Below, piece after piece: positions 8,158-14,777 of a stretch of 25,440 nucleotides of DNA. The stretch's first letter is position 1. Each line of letters opens with the position of its first letter. The notes beneath the pieces are model-generated. The model saw only the letters and a program-made list of their open reading frames with translations. It did no database searches and had not been told where the DNA came from. This stretch comes from GCA-2698665 sp038101125 (GTDB lineage Bacteria; Pseudomonadota; Gammaproteobacteria; GCA-002705445; GCA-002716945). The translations under genes were made by a program, and so were the position numbers. Where the stretch lies: positions 1-25,440 of the forward strand of contig JAYNVZ010000015.1 of assembly GCA_038101125.1 (NCBI GenBank), read 5' to 3'.

Positions 8158-8271
8158 ATGAAAGTAAGAGCATCAGTGAAGAAATTATGTAGAAATTGTC
8201 GTGTAATAAGAAGAAATAGAGTTGTTAGGATCATATGTAAAGATCCCAGACATAAGCAAAGACAAGGTTAA
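8158..8271 (+). CDS. rpmJ: 50S ribosomal protein L36, zinc-binding form
   Basis: This short gene lies four bases after secY. It reads MKVRASVKKLCRNCRVIRRN and ends with KHxQRQG-type residues (HKQRQG), 37 residues in all (ATG 8158, TAA 8269-8271). L36 binds the base of the large subunit near the 5S rRNA. The zinc ligands C11, C14, C27 and H32 (CX2C-X12-C-X4-H) are all present, so this is the zinc-dependent form and not the zinc-free paralogue. It is the last gene of the spc group. Confidence 0.96.
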   Translation: MKVRASVKKLCRNCRVIRRNRVVRIICKDPRHKQRQG

Positions 8272-8276
8272 ATAGG

Positions 8277-8305
8277 TTGTATTAATAGTAAATGAAATAT
8301 AGAAT
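8277..8305 (+). promoter_or_regulatory. Candidate sigma70 promoter of the alpha operon
   Basis: In the 54-base gap between rpmJ and rpsM there is TTGTAT at 8277-8282 and TAGAAT at 8300-8305, separated by exactly 17 bases. They match the -35 and -10 consensus at 4/6 and 5/6 positions. Transcription would start near 8312 and leave only about 14 bases before the rpsM ATG. This is the only sizeable gap in the ribosomal cluster, and E. coli also has a promoter at the head of its alpha operon. In AT-rich DNA such matches also arise by chance. Confidence 0.45.
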
Positions 8306-8325
8306 CATCGTTCGAGAGAGAATAA

Positions 8326-8685
8326 ATGGCTAGAATTGCAGGAATAAATTTACCAAATGGCAAACACATATGGATTGCATTGACCGCAATCTATGGTATT
8401 GGTCCCACTAGGGCAAATAAAATTTGCTCAGATTCGGGTGTCGATAGAACTAAAAAAGTTAAAGATTTAGATGAAAAAGATCTTGAAGTGCTAAGAAACT
8501 TTGTAGAAAAATATCAATTAGAAGGTGACCTTAGGAGAGAGAACTCAATTAATATCAAAAGATTGATGGATATTGGTTCATATAGAGGTATCAGACCTCG
8601 TAAGGGTCTGCCATTGAGAGGGCAAAAAACAAAAAATAATAGTAGGACTAGAAAAGGACCAAGAAAATTATTAAAGGCAAAGTAA
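8326..8685 (+). CDS. rpsM: 30S ribosomal protein S13
   Basis: S13 is in the 30S head and contacts the P-site tRNA and L5. The 119-residue product begins MARIAGINLPNGKHIWIALT and has the helix-hairpin motif YGIGPTRANKIC (about residues 23-34), LRRENSINIKRLMDIGSYRG and the basic C-terminal tail RKGLPLRGQKTKNNSRTRKG. A purine-rich GAGAGAG at 8314-8320 is the likely ribosome binding site. It opens the alpha operon, and the spacer in front carries a candidate promoter. Confidence 0.98.
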   Translation: MARIAGINLPNGKHIWIALTAIYGIGPTRANKICSDSGVDRTKKVKDLDEKDLEVLRNFVEKYQLEGDLRRENSINIKRLMDIGSYRGIRPRKGLPLRGQKTKNNSRTRKGPRKLLKAK

Positions 8686-8686
8686 T

Positions 8687-9076
8687 ATGGTAACAACAAC
8701 TAAACCAAAAAAGAAAAAAGAAAAAAGAGTAGTTAATGAAGGCGTAGCTCATATATATGCGTCATTCAATAATACTATTGTGACAATCACAGATAAACAG
8801 GGCAACACGTTATCTTGGGCTACATCTGGTGGCTCAGGTTTTAGAGGATCAAGAAAAAGCACTCCTTTTGCTGCTCAAATAGCAGCTGAAAAAGCTGGAA
8901 TAAAGGCAGCAGAGTTTGGGGTTAAAAGTTTGGAGGTTCTTGTGAAAGGTCCAGGTCCAGGTAGAGACTCAGCAGTTAGAGCTCTGAATAGCTCAGGATA
9001 CAAGATTACAAATATAACTGATATAACACCATTACCTCATAATGGATGTAGACCACCTAAAAAGAGGAGAGTATAG
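8687..9076 (+). CDS. rpsK: 30S ribosomal protein S11
   Basis: S11 forms part of the 30S platform near the E site. The 129-residue protein equals E. coli S11 in length. It has a Lys-rich N-terminus, then AHIYASFNNTIVTITDKQGN (about residues 21-40), SWATSGGSGFRGSRKSTPFA, VKGPGPGRDSAVRAL, and the C-terminal ITDITPLPHNGCRPPKKRRV, all hallmarks of the family. The ATG lies one base after the rpsM stop. Confidence 0.98.
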   Translation: MVTTTKPKKKKEKRVVNEGVAHIYASFNNTIVTITDKQGNTLSWATSGGSGFRGSRKSTPFAAQIAAEKAGIKAAEFGVKSLEVLVKGPGPGRDSAVRALNSSGYKITNITDITPLPHNGCRPPKKRRV

Positions 9077-9079
9077 TTT

Positions 9080-9703
9080 ATGGCTAAGTTCACAGGATCA
9101 AAATGTAAATTAATGCGAAGGGAAGGTACTGACTTATATTTAAAGTCTGGTTCGAGAGCATTAGATACAAAATGTAATTTAGAAAAAAAACCAGGTCAAA
9201 CTGGCGATGCTAGAAGAGCAAAAAACTCTGACTACTCATTGCAGCTTCGAGAAAAACAAAAAGTTAAAAGAATATATGGTGTGCTAGAAAAACAATTTAG
9301 AAATTATTATAAAAAGGCTGCTAGTAAAAAAGGGTCTACAGGTGAGAACCTACTCAATATGTTGGAATCAAGGTTGGATAATGTTGTTTATAGGCTAGGG
9401 TTTGGTTCAACAAGATCTGAGTCAAGACAGCTTGTTAATCACAAAAATATCCAGGTTAATGGTGATATTGTGAACATTGCATCATATCAAGTGAATCCAA
9501 ATGATAAAATCTCAGTTAGAGATAACAAAAAAGATCAACTAAGAATCAAGCTAGCATTAAGTTTAGCTGAAACTCGAGGGTTTAGTGATTGGGTTGAAGT
9601 AGATACAAAGAATCTTAAGGGAACATTTATGAGAAATCCAGAAAGAAAAGAATTGCCTTCTGAAATAAATGAATCGTTAATCGTAGAATTATACTCAAAA
9701 TAG
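9080..9703 (+). CDS. rpsD: 30S ribosomal protein S4
   Basis: S4 starts assembly of the 30S body, and in E. coli it also represses the alpha operon and acts in antitermination. The 207-residue product is the form without the N-terminal zinc-binding cysteine cluster. It has KLMRREGTDLYLKSGSRALD, YSLQLREKQKVKRIYGVLE and the S4 RNA-binding domain at about residues 97-160 (SRLDNVVYRLGFGSTRSESR, QLVNHKNIQVNGDIVNI). It ends with NESLIVELYSK. The short leader predicted for rpsM leaves little room for an E. coli-like S4 operator. Confidence 0.98.
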   Translation: MAKFTGSKCKLMRREGTDLYLKSGSRALDTKCNLEKKPGQTGDARRAKNSDYSLQLREKQKVKRIYGVLEKQFRNYYKKAASKKGSTGENLLNMLESRLDNVVYRLGFGSTRSESRQLVNHKNIQVNGDIVNIASYQVNPNDKISVRDNKKDQLRIKLALSLAETRGFSDWVEVDTKNLKGTFMRNPERKELPSEINESLIVELYSK

Positions 9704-9710
9704 GTGATAT

Positions 9711-10697
9711 ATGACTAAAAACAACTTTCTAAAACCAAAACTTGTAGATATAGAGATGTTAAATACTTCTCATGCAAAAATAACAATAGAGCCGCTTGAA
9801 AGAGGGTTTGGTCATACTCTAGGTAATGCTCTAAGAAGAGTTTTACTATCATCTCTTCCAGGTAGCGCTGTTACAGAGGTTACTATTGATAATATTTTGC
9901 ATGAATATAGCACCATAGAAGGTGTTCAAGAAGATGTACTTGAAATATTACTTAATATAAAGAAACTAGCGCTAGTATTACATGACAAAGAAACCATAGA
10001 TGTTACACTCAGAAAAAAGGGCTCAGGACCAGTTCTTGCATCTGACATTTCACCCAATCCTGATCTAGAGATAAAAAATCCAGATTTTTGTCTTGCTAAT
10101 ATTACAAATGAAAAAACTGAACTTGTTATAAACATGACAGTATCAACTGGAAGAGGTTACCAACAAGCTCAAAAAAGGAAGTTTAATGAACAAGAGGATC
10201 TAGGTATAGGAAAAATGCAACTAGATGCATCCTTCAGCCCAGTAGTACAAGTTACATATAATGTTGATACTGCAAGAGTAAAACAAAGAACTGACTTAGA
10301 TAAGTTGATAATTGATTTAAAAACAAATGCAACTATTGAGCCTGAAGATGCTATCAGAAAAGCAGGCCAGATCCTTAGGGATCAACTAGAAGTCTTTACT
10401 TACTTAGAAGTTAAAGAGGAAATGGTCGAAGATAACGAAGGACCTCAAATTGATCCAGTTTTATTGAGACCCGTAGATGATTTAGAGCTTACTGTCAGAT
10501 CCGCTAATTGTCTAAAAGCGGAAAATATTTATTATATTGGAGATTTGGTGCAAAGGAGTGAAAATGAGTTACTCAAAACACCAAATTTAGGTAAAAAGTC
10601 TCTTACTGAAATAAAAGATGTATTAGCTACACATAGCCTATCTCTGGGAATTAAATTAGAAGATTGGCCGCCCAAAACAATGGAAAAGAGAACATGA
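9711..10697 (+). CDS. rpoA: DNA-directed RNA polymerase subunit alpha
   Basis: The alpha subunit dimerises to start RNA polymerase assembly, and its C-terminal domain contacts UP elements and activators. The 328-residue product (E. coli 329) has the N-terminal domain at about 1-230 (AKITIEPLERGFGHTLGNAL, RRVLLSSLPGSAVTEV, VSTGRGYQQAQKR) and the C-terminal domain at about 250-320 (RPVDDLELTVRSANCLKAEN with the DNA-contacting arginine, then NLGKKSLTEIKDVL). The TGA overlaps the rplQ ATG as ATGA at 10694-10697. It lies between rpsD and rplQ, as in most proteobacteria. Confidence 0.98.
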   Translation: MTKNNFLKPKLVDIEMLNTSHAKITIEPLERGFGHTLGNALRRVLLSSLPGSAVTEVTIDNILHEYSTIEGVQEDVLEILLNIKKLALVLHDKETIDVTLRKKGSGPVLASDISPNPDLEIKNPDFCLANITNEKTELVINMTVSTGRGYQQAQKRKFNEQEDLGIGKMQLDASFSPVVQVTYNVDTARVKQRTDLDKLIIDLKTNATIEPEDAIRKAGQILRDQLEVFTYLEVKEEMVEDNEGPQIDPVLLRPVDDLELTVRSANCLKAENIYYIGDLVQRSENELLKTPNLGKKSLTEIKDVLATHSLSLGIKLEDWPPKTMEKRT

Positions 10698-11066
10698 GAC
10701 ATAGAAAAAGTGGAAGACAATTAAATAGAAATTCATCTCATAGAAAAGCCTTGATGAAAAACTTAGCACTATCATTGTTTGAATATGAAAAAATAACTAC
10801 ATCACTTCCTAAGGCTAAAGAGCTGAGGAAGATTGCAGAACCACTGATCACTCTTGCTAAAGAAGACACGCTCGTTCGCAGAAGACTTGCATACTCCAAA
10901 ATCAGAAGCAAGAAAGTTGTAAAAAAACTATTCGAAGTTCTAGGTCCAAGGTTTAAAAATAGACCTGGTGGATATCTTAGAATACTTAAAGCTGGACATA
11001 ACCTGGGAGACGCGTCACCTCAGGCATACATNNNNNNNNNNGGCATACATAGAGCTTACTGATTAG
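10694..11066 (+). CDS. rplQ: 50S ribosomal protein L17, broken by an assembly gap
   Basis: The gene starts at ATG 10694, overlapping the rpoA stop. An in-frame start at 10664 lies inside rpoA and is rejected. The product has the L17 core MRHRKSGRQLNRNSSHRKAL, KNLALSLFEYEKITTSLPKA and GPRFKNRPGGYLRILKAGHN. The C-terminus is interrupted by ten Ns at 11032-11041. Read as written, the frame ends in an unrelated GIHRAY and a TGA at 11060-11062. The bases GGCATACAT occur on both sides of the Ns. Merging the two copies gives SPQAYIELTD and a TAG at 11064-11066, close to the E. coli ending APMAYIELVD, for a protein of 117 residues. The gene is probably intact in the organism. Confidence 0.93.
11023..11050. 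other. Scaffold gap of ten Ns flanked by a duplicated 9-base overlap
   Basis: Ns occupy 11032-11041. The nine bases before (11023-11031) and the nine after (11042-11050) are identical, GGCATACAT. This is what results when two contigs that overlap by nine bases are joined with a default ten-N spacer instead of being merged. Removing the Ns and one copy restores the L17 reading frame, so 19 bases in this window are probably artificial. Confidence 0.9.
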
Positions 11067-11070
11067 AAAA

Positions 11071-13920
11071 CTAGTTAAGTTTATTTTTTAAGAACTTACC
11101 CGTATATGATTTTTTATTTTTAGAAACTTCTTCTGGCGTACCTTCTGATATAACATATCCTCCGCCGGTTCCACCTTCTGGCCCTAAGTCTATCACCCAG
11201 TCTGCAGTTTTAATTACTTCAAGGTTATGCTCAATTATGATTAATGTGTTACCTCGTTCTTTTAACTTGTTTAATACCTGAAGAAGTTTAGCGACATCAT
11301 GAAAATGTAGACCAGTTGTTGGTTCATCTAGAACATATAATGTTTTACCCGTATCTCTTCTAATTAATTCCTTTGCCAACTTAATTCTTTGAGCTTCACC
11401 TCCAGATAATGTTGTGGCATTTTGACCTAGTTTTATATAGGATAATCCAACCTCATTTAATATCTCTAACTTCTTACTAATAATAGGAATATTTTCAAAG
11501 AATTCTAGAGCCTTTGCAACTGTAAAATTTAAAATATCATTAATATTTTTTGTTTTAAATAAAATCTCTAATGTCTGTGGGTTATACCTTTGGCCATCAC
11601 ACTTATCACACTTTACATATACATCAGATAAAAAATGCATTTCAACCTTTATAACTCCATCTCCTTCACAAGATTCACATCTGCCTCCTTTAACATTAAA
11701 ACTAAATCTCCCAGTTTTATATCCTCTTGATTTAGCTTCTGGTGTTTGTGAGAATAAATCTCTTATATGAGTAAAAATTCCTGTGTAAGTTGCTGGATTT
11801 GATCTAGGTGTTCGACCAATAGGGCTCTGATCAATTTCAATTATTTTATCTATGTTTTCAAGACCATCGACTTTTTCACAAGCTACTTGAGAGTTATCCT
11901 TATCTAAAAAATTATTATAAATATACTCAAATAAAACGTTATTAATTAAACTGGATTTTCCAGAACCTGATACACCAGTTACGCATGTTAACAGTCCAAC
12001 AGGGATACTAACGTCTAGATTTTGTAAATTATTCAAATGAGCTTTGTGTATTTTAAGAACTTTTTTATTATTATATGCTACTCTTTGTTTTGGAACTTGA
12101 ATCTGTTTTTCACCAGATAAGTACTGGCCTGTAAGCGATGTTTTCAACTTTTTTATGCCCTCTGGCGCACCTGTATATACGATATTGCCTCCTGAGTTGC
12201 CTGCTCCAGGGCCGACATCAACAATATGATCTGATGCGAGCATAGTATCTTCATCATGCTCAACAACAATCACCGTATTACCTAAAGCTTTAAGATCTCT
12301 AAGAGTTTTTAGCAGCTTATCATTATCTCTTTGATGAAGACCGATCGATGGTTCGTCTAGTATATACATAACACCAACTAAGCCAGAACCAATTTGACTA
12401 GCTAGCCTAATTCTTTGAGCTTCGCCACCTGATAATGTTTCAGCACTTCTATCAAGAGTTAGATATGTTAAGCCAACATTATTTAAAAAACTCAATCTGC
12501 TAGTAATTTCTAAAATAATCCTCTGAGAAATTTCTTTTTTCATACCTGTAAGTTTCAATTTTTTAAAGAAATTATAACAACTCTCTATTGTCAATGATGT
12601 TATGCTACTTATTGATTTTTTAGAAATGAAGACATTCCTACTTTTCTTATTTAGCCGTGTGCCTGAGCATTCATCGCATTTATGTATGCTTAAATATTTA
12701 GATAGTCTTTCTTTCGCTGAATACGATCCCCTATCATATTGTTTTGAAAATTTGTTTAATACCCCATCCCACTTTTCTTCTTTGATGACATAATCACTTG
12801 GATCCCTTTTACCGTATCTAGCATATTTCATTTTAATAATATCTTTATCACTTCCATAAAAAAGAACTTTTTTGAATGACTTAGGTAGTTTTCTATATGC
12901 GACTGTAAGGTCAATATTGTAGTGTTCTGATAAAGACTGAAGTAATAAACTATAATATGCACTTTTATCATCCCAGCCATAGATTGCTCCCTTAAGCAAA
13001 CTCAACTCTTGATTTACTATTATCTTGTTTGGATCAAAAGATTCTTTTACACCTAAACCATCACAAGATTCACAAGCGCCAGCAGGGCTATTAAATGAGA
13101 ATAGTTTTGGTTCAACTTCAGTTACTGTGTAACCACAGTGAGGACATGAATACTTAGTTGAAAAAATGTTCTGTATTCTATTAGAATCCATATCTAGTAT
13201 ATATATTATTCCATTAGATATATTTGAAGCAGTCTCAATAGATTCAGAAATTCTAAGTTTATTTTCTTGATCAACCTTTAACCTATCTACTACTAATTCA
13301 ATGTCATTCTTTTTTTTTGGATTAATCAAATGATCCAATAAATTTTTTGAAATATCAGCTATTTCTACAATTTCTTCATTCACTCTAATCCTTCGATAAC
13401 CCTGATTCGAAAATGATTCTATTAGTTTAGTGTGTTCTCCTTTTTGATTTTTTACAATTGGAGACAATATCATAATATTTTCTTCAGAGAGGTCATTCAA
13501 AACTTTATATGTCATGTCAGATATCGACATTGCTTCCAGATCAACAGAATGATCCGGACATCTTGGTGTGCCAACTCTTGCATATAACAATCTAAGATAA
13601 TCATAAATTTCAGTTACTGTTCCAACTGTGGATCTAGGGTTATGAGATGATGATTTTTGTTCTATTGATATAGCTGGAGATAAACCTTCAATAGTGTCAA
13701 CATCTGGTTTGTCCATCATCGCTAAAAATTGTCTAGCATATGATGACAGGGACTCCATATATCTCCTTTGTCCTTCTGCAAAAATTGTATCAAAGGCAAG
13801 AGATGACTTTCCAGAACCTGATAAACCAGTAATAGTTATTAGTTTATTTCTTGGGAGCTCTAGGTTAATATTTTTTAAATTATGTGTTCTTGCGCCTTTG
13901 ACAAAAATATTCTTTTTCAT
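11071..13920 (-). CDS. uvrA: UvrABC excinuclease subunit A
   Basis: UvrA is the DNA-damage sensor of nucleotide excision repair. It dimerises and loads UvrB. The 949-residue protein is full length (E. coli 940). It has two ABC ATPase modules. The first has Walker A GLSGSGKS at residues 32-39, signature LSGGEAQRIRLASQIG and Walker B VMYILDEPSIGLHQRD. The second has GVSGSGKS, LSGGEAQRIKLAKEL and LYVLDEPTTGLHFHD. Zinc-binding cysteine pairs are visible (CPHC with CESC in the first module, CESC with CDKC in the second). Its stop lies four bases from the repaired rplQ stop. Its start is 56 bases from a divergent small gene. No LexA-type box (CTG-N10-CAG) is seen upstream. Confidence 0.98.
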   Translation of the reverse strand: MKKNIFVKGARTHNLKNINLELPRNKLITITGLSGSGKSSLAFDTIFAEGQRRYMESLSSYARQFLAMMDKPDVDTIEGLSPAISIEQKSSSHNPRSTVGTVTEIYDYLRLLYARVGTPRCPDHSVDLEAMSISDMTYKVLNDLSEENIMILSPIVKNQKGEHTKLIESFSNQGYRRIRVNEEIVEIADISKNLLDHLINPKKKNDIELVVDRLKVDQENKLRISESIETASNISNGIIYILDMDSNRIQNIFSTKYSCPHCGYTVTEVEPKLFSFNSPAGACESCDGLGVKESFDPNKIIVNQELSLLKGAIYGWDDKSAYYSLLLQSLSEHYNIDLTVAYRKLPKSFKKVLFYGSDKDIIKMKYARYGKRDPSDYVIKEEKWDGVLNKFSKQYDRGSYSAKERLSKYLSIHKCDECSGTRLNKKSRNVFISKKSISSITSLTIESCYNFFKKLKLTGMKKEISQRIILEITSRLSFLNNVGLTYLTLDRSAETLSGGEAQRIRLASQIGSGLVGVMYILDEPSIGLHQRDNDKLLKTLRDLKALGNTVIVVEHDEDTMLASDHIVDVGPGAGNSGGNIVYTGAPEGIKKLKTSLTGQYLSGEKQIQVPKQRVAYNNKKVLKIHKAHLNNLQNLDVSIPVGLLTCVTGVSGSGKSSLINNVLFEYIYNNFLDKDNSQVACEKVDGLENIDKIIEIDQSPIGRTPRSNPATYTGIFTHIRDLFSQTPEAKSRGYKTGRFSFNVKGGRCESCEGDGVIKVEMHFLSDVYVKCDKCDGQRYNPQTLEILFKTKNINDILNFTVAKALEFFENIPIISKKLEILNEVGLSYIKLGQNATTLSGGEAQRIKLAKELIRRDTGKTLYVLDEPTTGLHFHDVAKLLQVLNKLKERGNTLIIIEHNLEVIKTADWVIDLGPEGGTGGGYVISEGTPEEVSKNKKSYTGKFLKNKLN

Positions 13921-13976
13921 GTTAAAGAAATGATATCATCAAATACTTGTAATTAAATCATTTACCTTGAGGAATT

Positions 13977-14198
13977 ATGAATATCACAATTTTAAAATGG
14001 TTGAGCAGCATATCTGTTCTAATAGGTGTACTTTGTACTAATTTGAATATTTATCCATATAATATATATTTTCAATCATTAGGTGCTATTAGTTGGGTAT
14101 TTATCAGTGTCTATATTAAAGATCGATCACTAATGTTAAATTTTTTACCACAATTACCCTTATTTGCTATTGGATATTATTTATTACTTACTGGATAA
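13977..14198 (+). CDS. Small three-helix membrane protein of unknown function
   Basis: This 73-residue protein is almost wholly hydrophobic. Three segments can be seen at about residues 5-25, 31-48 and 53-72, joined by short loops (NIYPYN and KDRS). A GAGG at 13969-13972, five bases before the ATG, is a good ribosome binding site, which supports a real gene. It lies between divergent uvrA and downstream ssb. I recall short proteins of this general shape (LKWLS, a Leu/Gly-rich helix, N-x-YP) from marine bacteria and their phages, but cannot name the family. The three-helix layout, with LGAISWVF in the middle helix, recalls the single repeat unit of SemiSWEET/PQ-loop transporters. That is only an inference. 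Confidence 0.7.
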   Translation: MNITILKWLSSISVLIGVLCTNLNIYPYNIYFQSLGAISWVFISVYIKDRSLMLNFLPQLPLFAIGYYLLLTG

Positions 14199-14231
14199 TG
14201 ACTAGCTTTACAAGTATTTCTCTTTAATACT

Positions 14232-14260
14232 TTAATAATAAATTATATGAAATGTATATT
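14232..14260 (+). promoter_or_regulatory. Weak candidate promoter upstream of ssb
   Basis: The 142-base gap before ssb has TTAATA at 14232-14237 and TATATT at 14255-14260, with a 17-base spacer. They match the sigma70 elements at 4/6 and 5/6. The leader would be about 74 bases. The gap is very AT-rich, so a chance match is quite possible. A promoter somewhere in this gap is likely, because ssb begins a long run of tightly packed genes. Confidence 0.3.
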
Positions 14261-14340
14261 TTCAGTTAAATACCCCTATTCGTAGATCAATATTTGGGTT
14301 ATAGTTAATATCTTATTAGTAATTTTTAGTATGAGTATTC

Positions 14341-14772
14341 ATGTCAGTAAATAAAGTTATATTATTAGGTAGAGTTGGGGTTGATCCTGAAGTTAAATTT
14401 ATGCCTAGCGGCAATGCCGTGGTGAATTTATCTATTGCTACTAATAGGAAATTTAAAAATCAAGAATCTGGAGCTTATGAGGATAAAACTGAATGGCATA
14501 GAGTCGTGTTCTTCAATAAACCAGCAGAAACAATTGGTCAATATGTAAAGAAGGGTCAGCAACTATATGTAGAGGGCAGGCTTCAAACCAGAAAATGGCA
14601 AGATAAAGACGGAATAGAAAAATATTCTACAGATATTATATCTGATAATTTTACATTTATTGGATCAAAGTCTGATTCCATGGGTGATTCACAATTTGAT
14701 AATCAATCTCAAAAATCTGATGACTTTAACCAAAGTACTCCGTCAAATCAAGATGATGATGTTCCATTCTAG
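14341..14772 (+). CDS. ssb: Single-stranded DNA-binding protein
   Basis: SSB coats single-stranded DNA during replication, recombination and repair. The 143-residue product has the OB fold at about residues 1-108 (VNKVILLGRVGVDPEVKFMP, SGNAVVNLSIATNRKF, TEWHRVVFFNKPAETIGQYV, KKGQQLYVEGRLQTRKWQDK), then a short Ser/Gln/Asp-rich linker and the acidic tip DDDVPF that recruits partner proteins. It is shorter than E. coli SSB (178) because the linker is reduced. No strong Shine-Dalgarno is visible before the ATG at 14341. miaB follows after only five bases, so ssb seems to head the downstream operon. Confidence 0.97.
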   Translation: MSVNKVILLGRVGVDPEVKFMPSGNAVVNLSIATNRKFKNQESGAYEDKTEWHRVVFFNKPAETIGQYVKKGQQLYVEGRLQTRKWQDKDGIEKYSTDIISDNFTFIGSKSDSMGDSQFDNQSQKSDDFNQSTPSNQDDDVPF

Positions 14773-14777
14773 ATTAA

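Noticed and set aside
11042..11062. L17 ending GIHRAY with a TGA stop, as the raw frame through the Ns reads
   Set aside because: The frame there depends on an arbitrary ten-N spacer. Merging the duplicated nine bases gives the conserved L17 ending, so this reading is an artefact.
13930..13939. Ten-base palindrome ATGATATCAT in the uvrA upstream gap
   Set aside because: It is short and made of common AT-rich words; there is no second copy nearby, and it does not match LexA or another operator I know.
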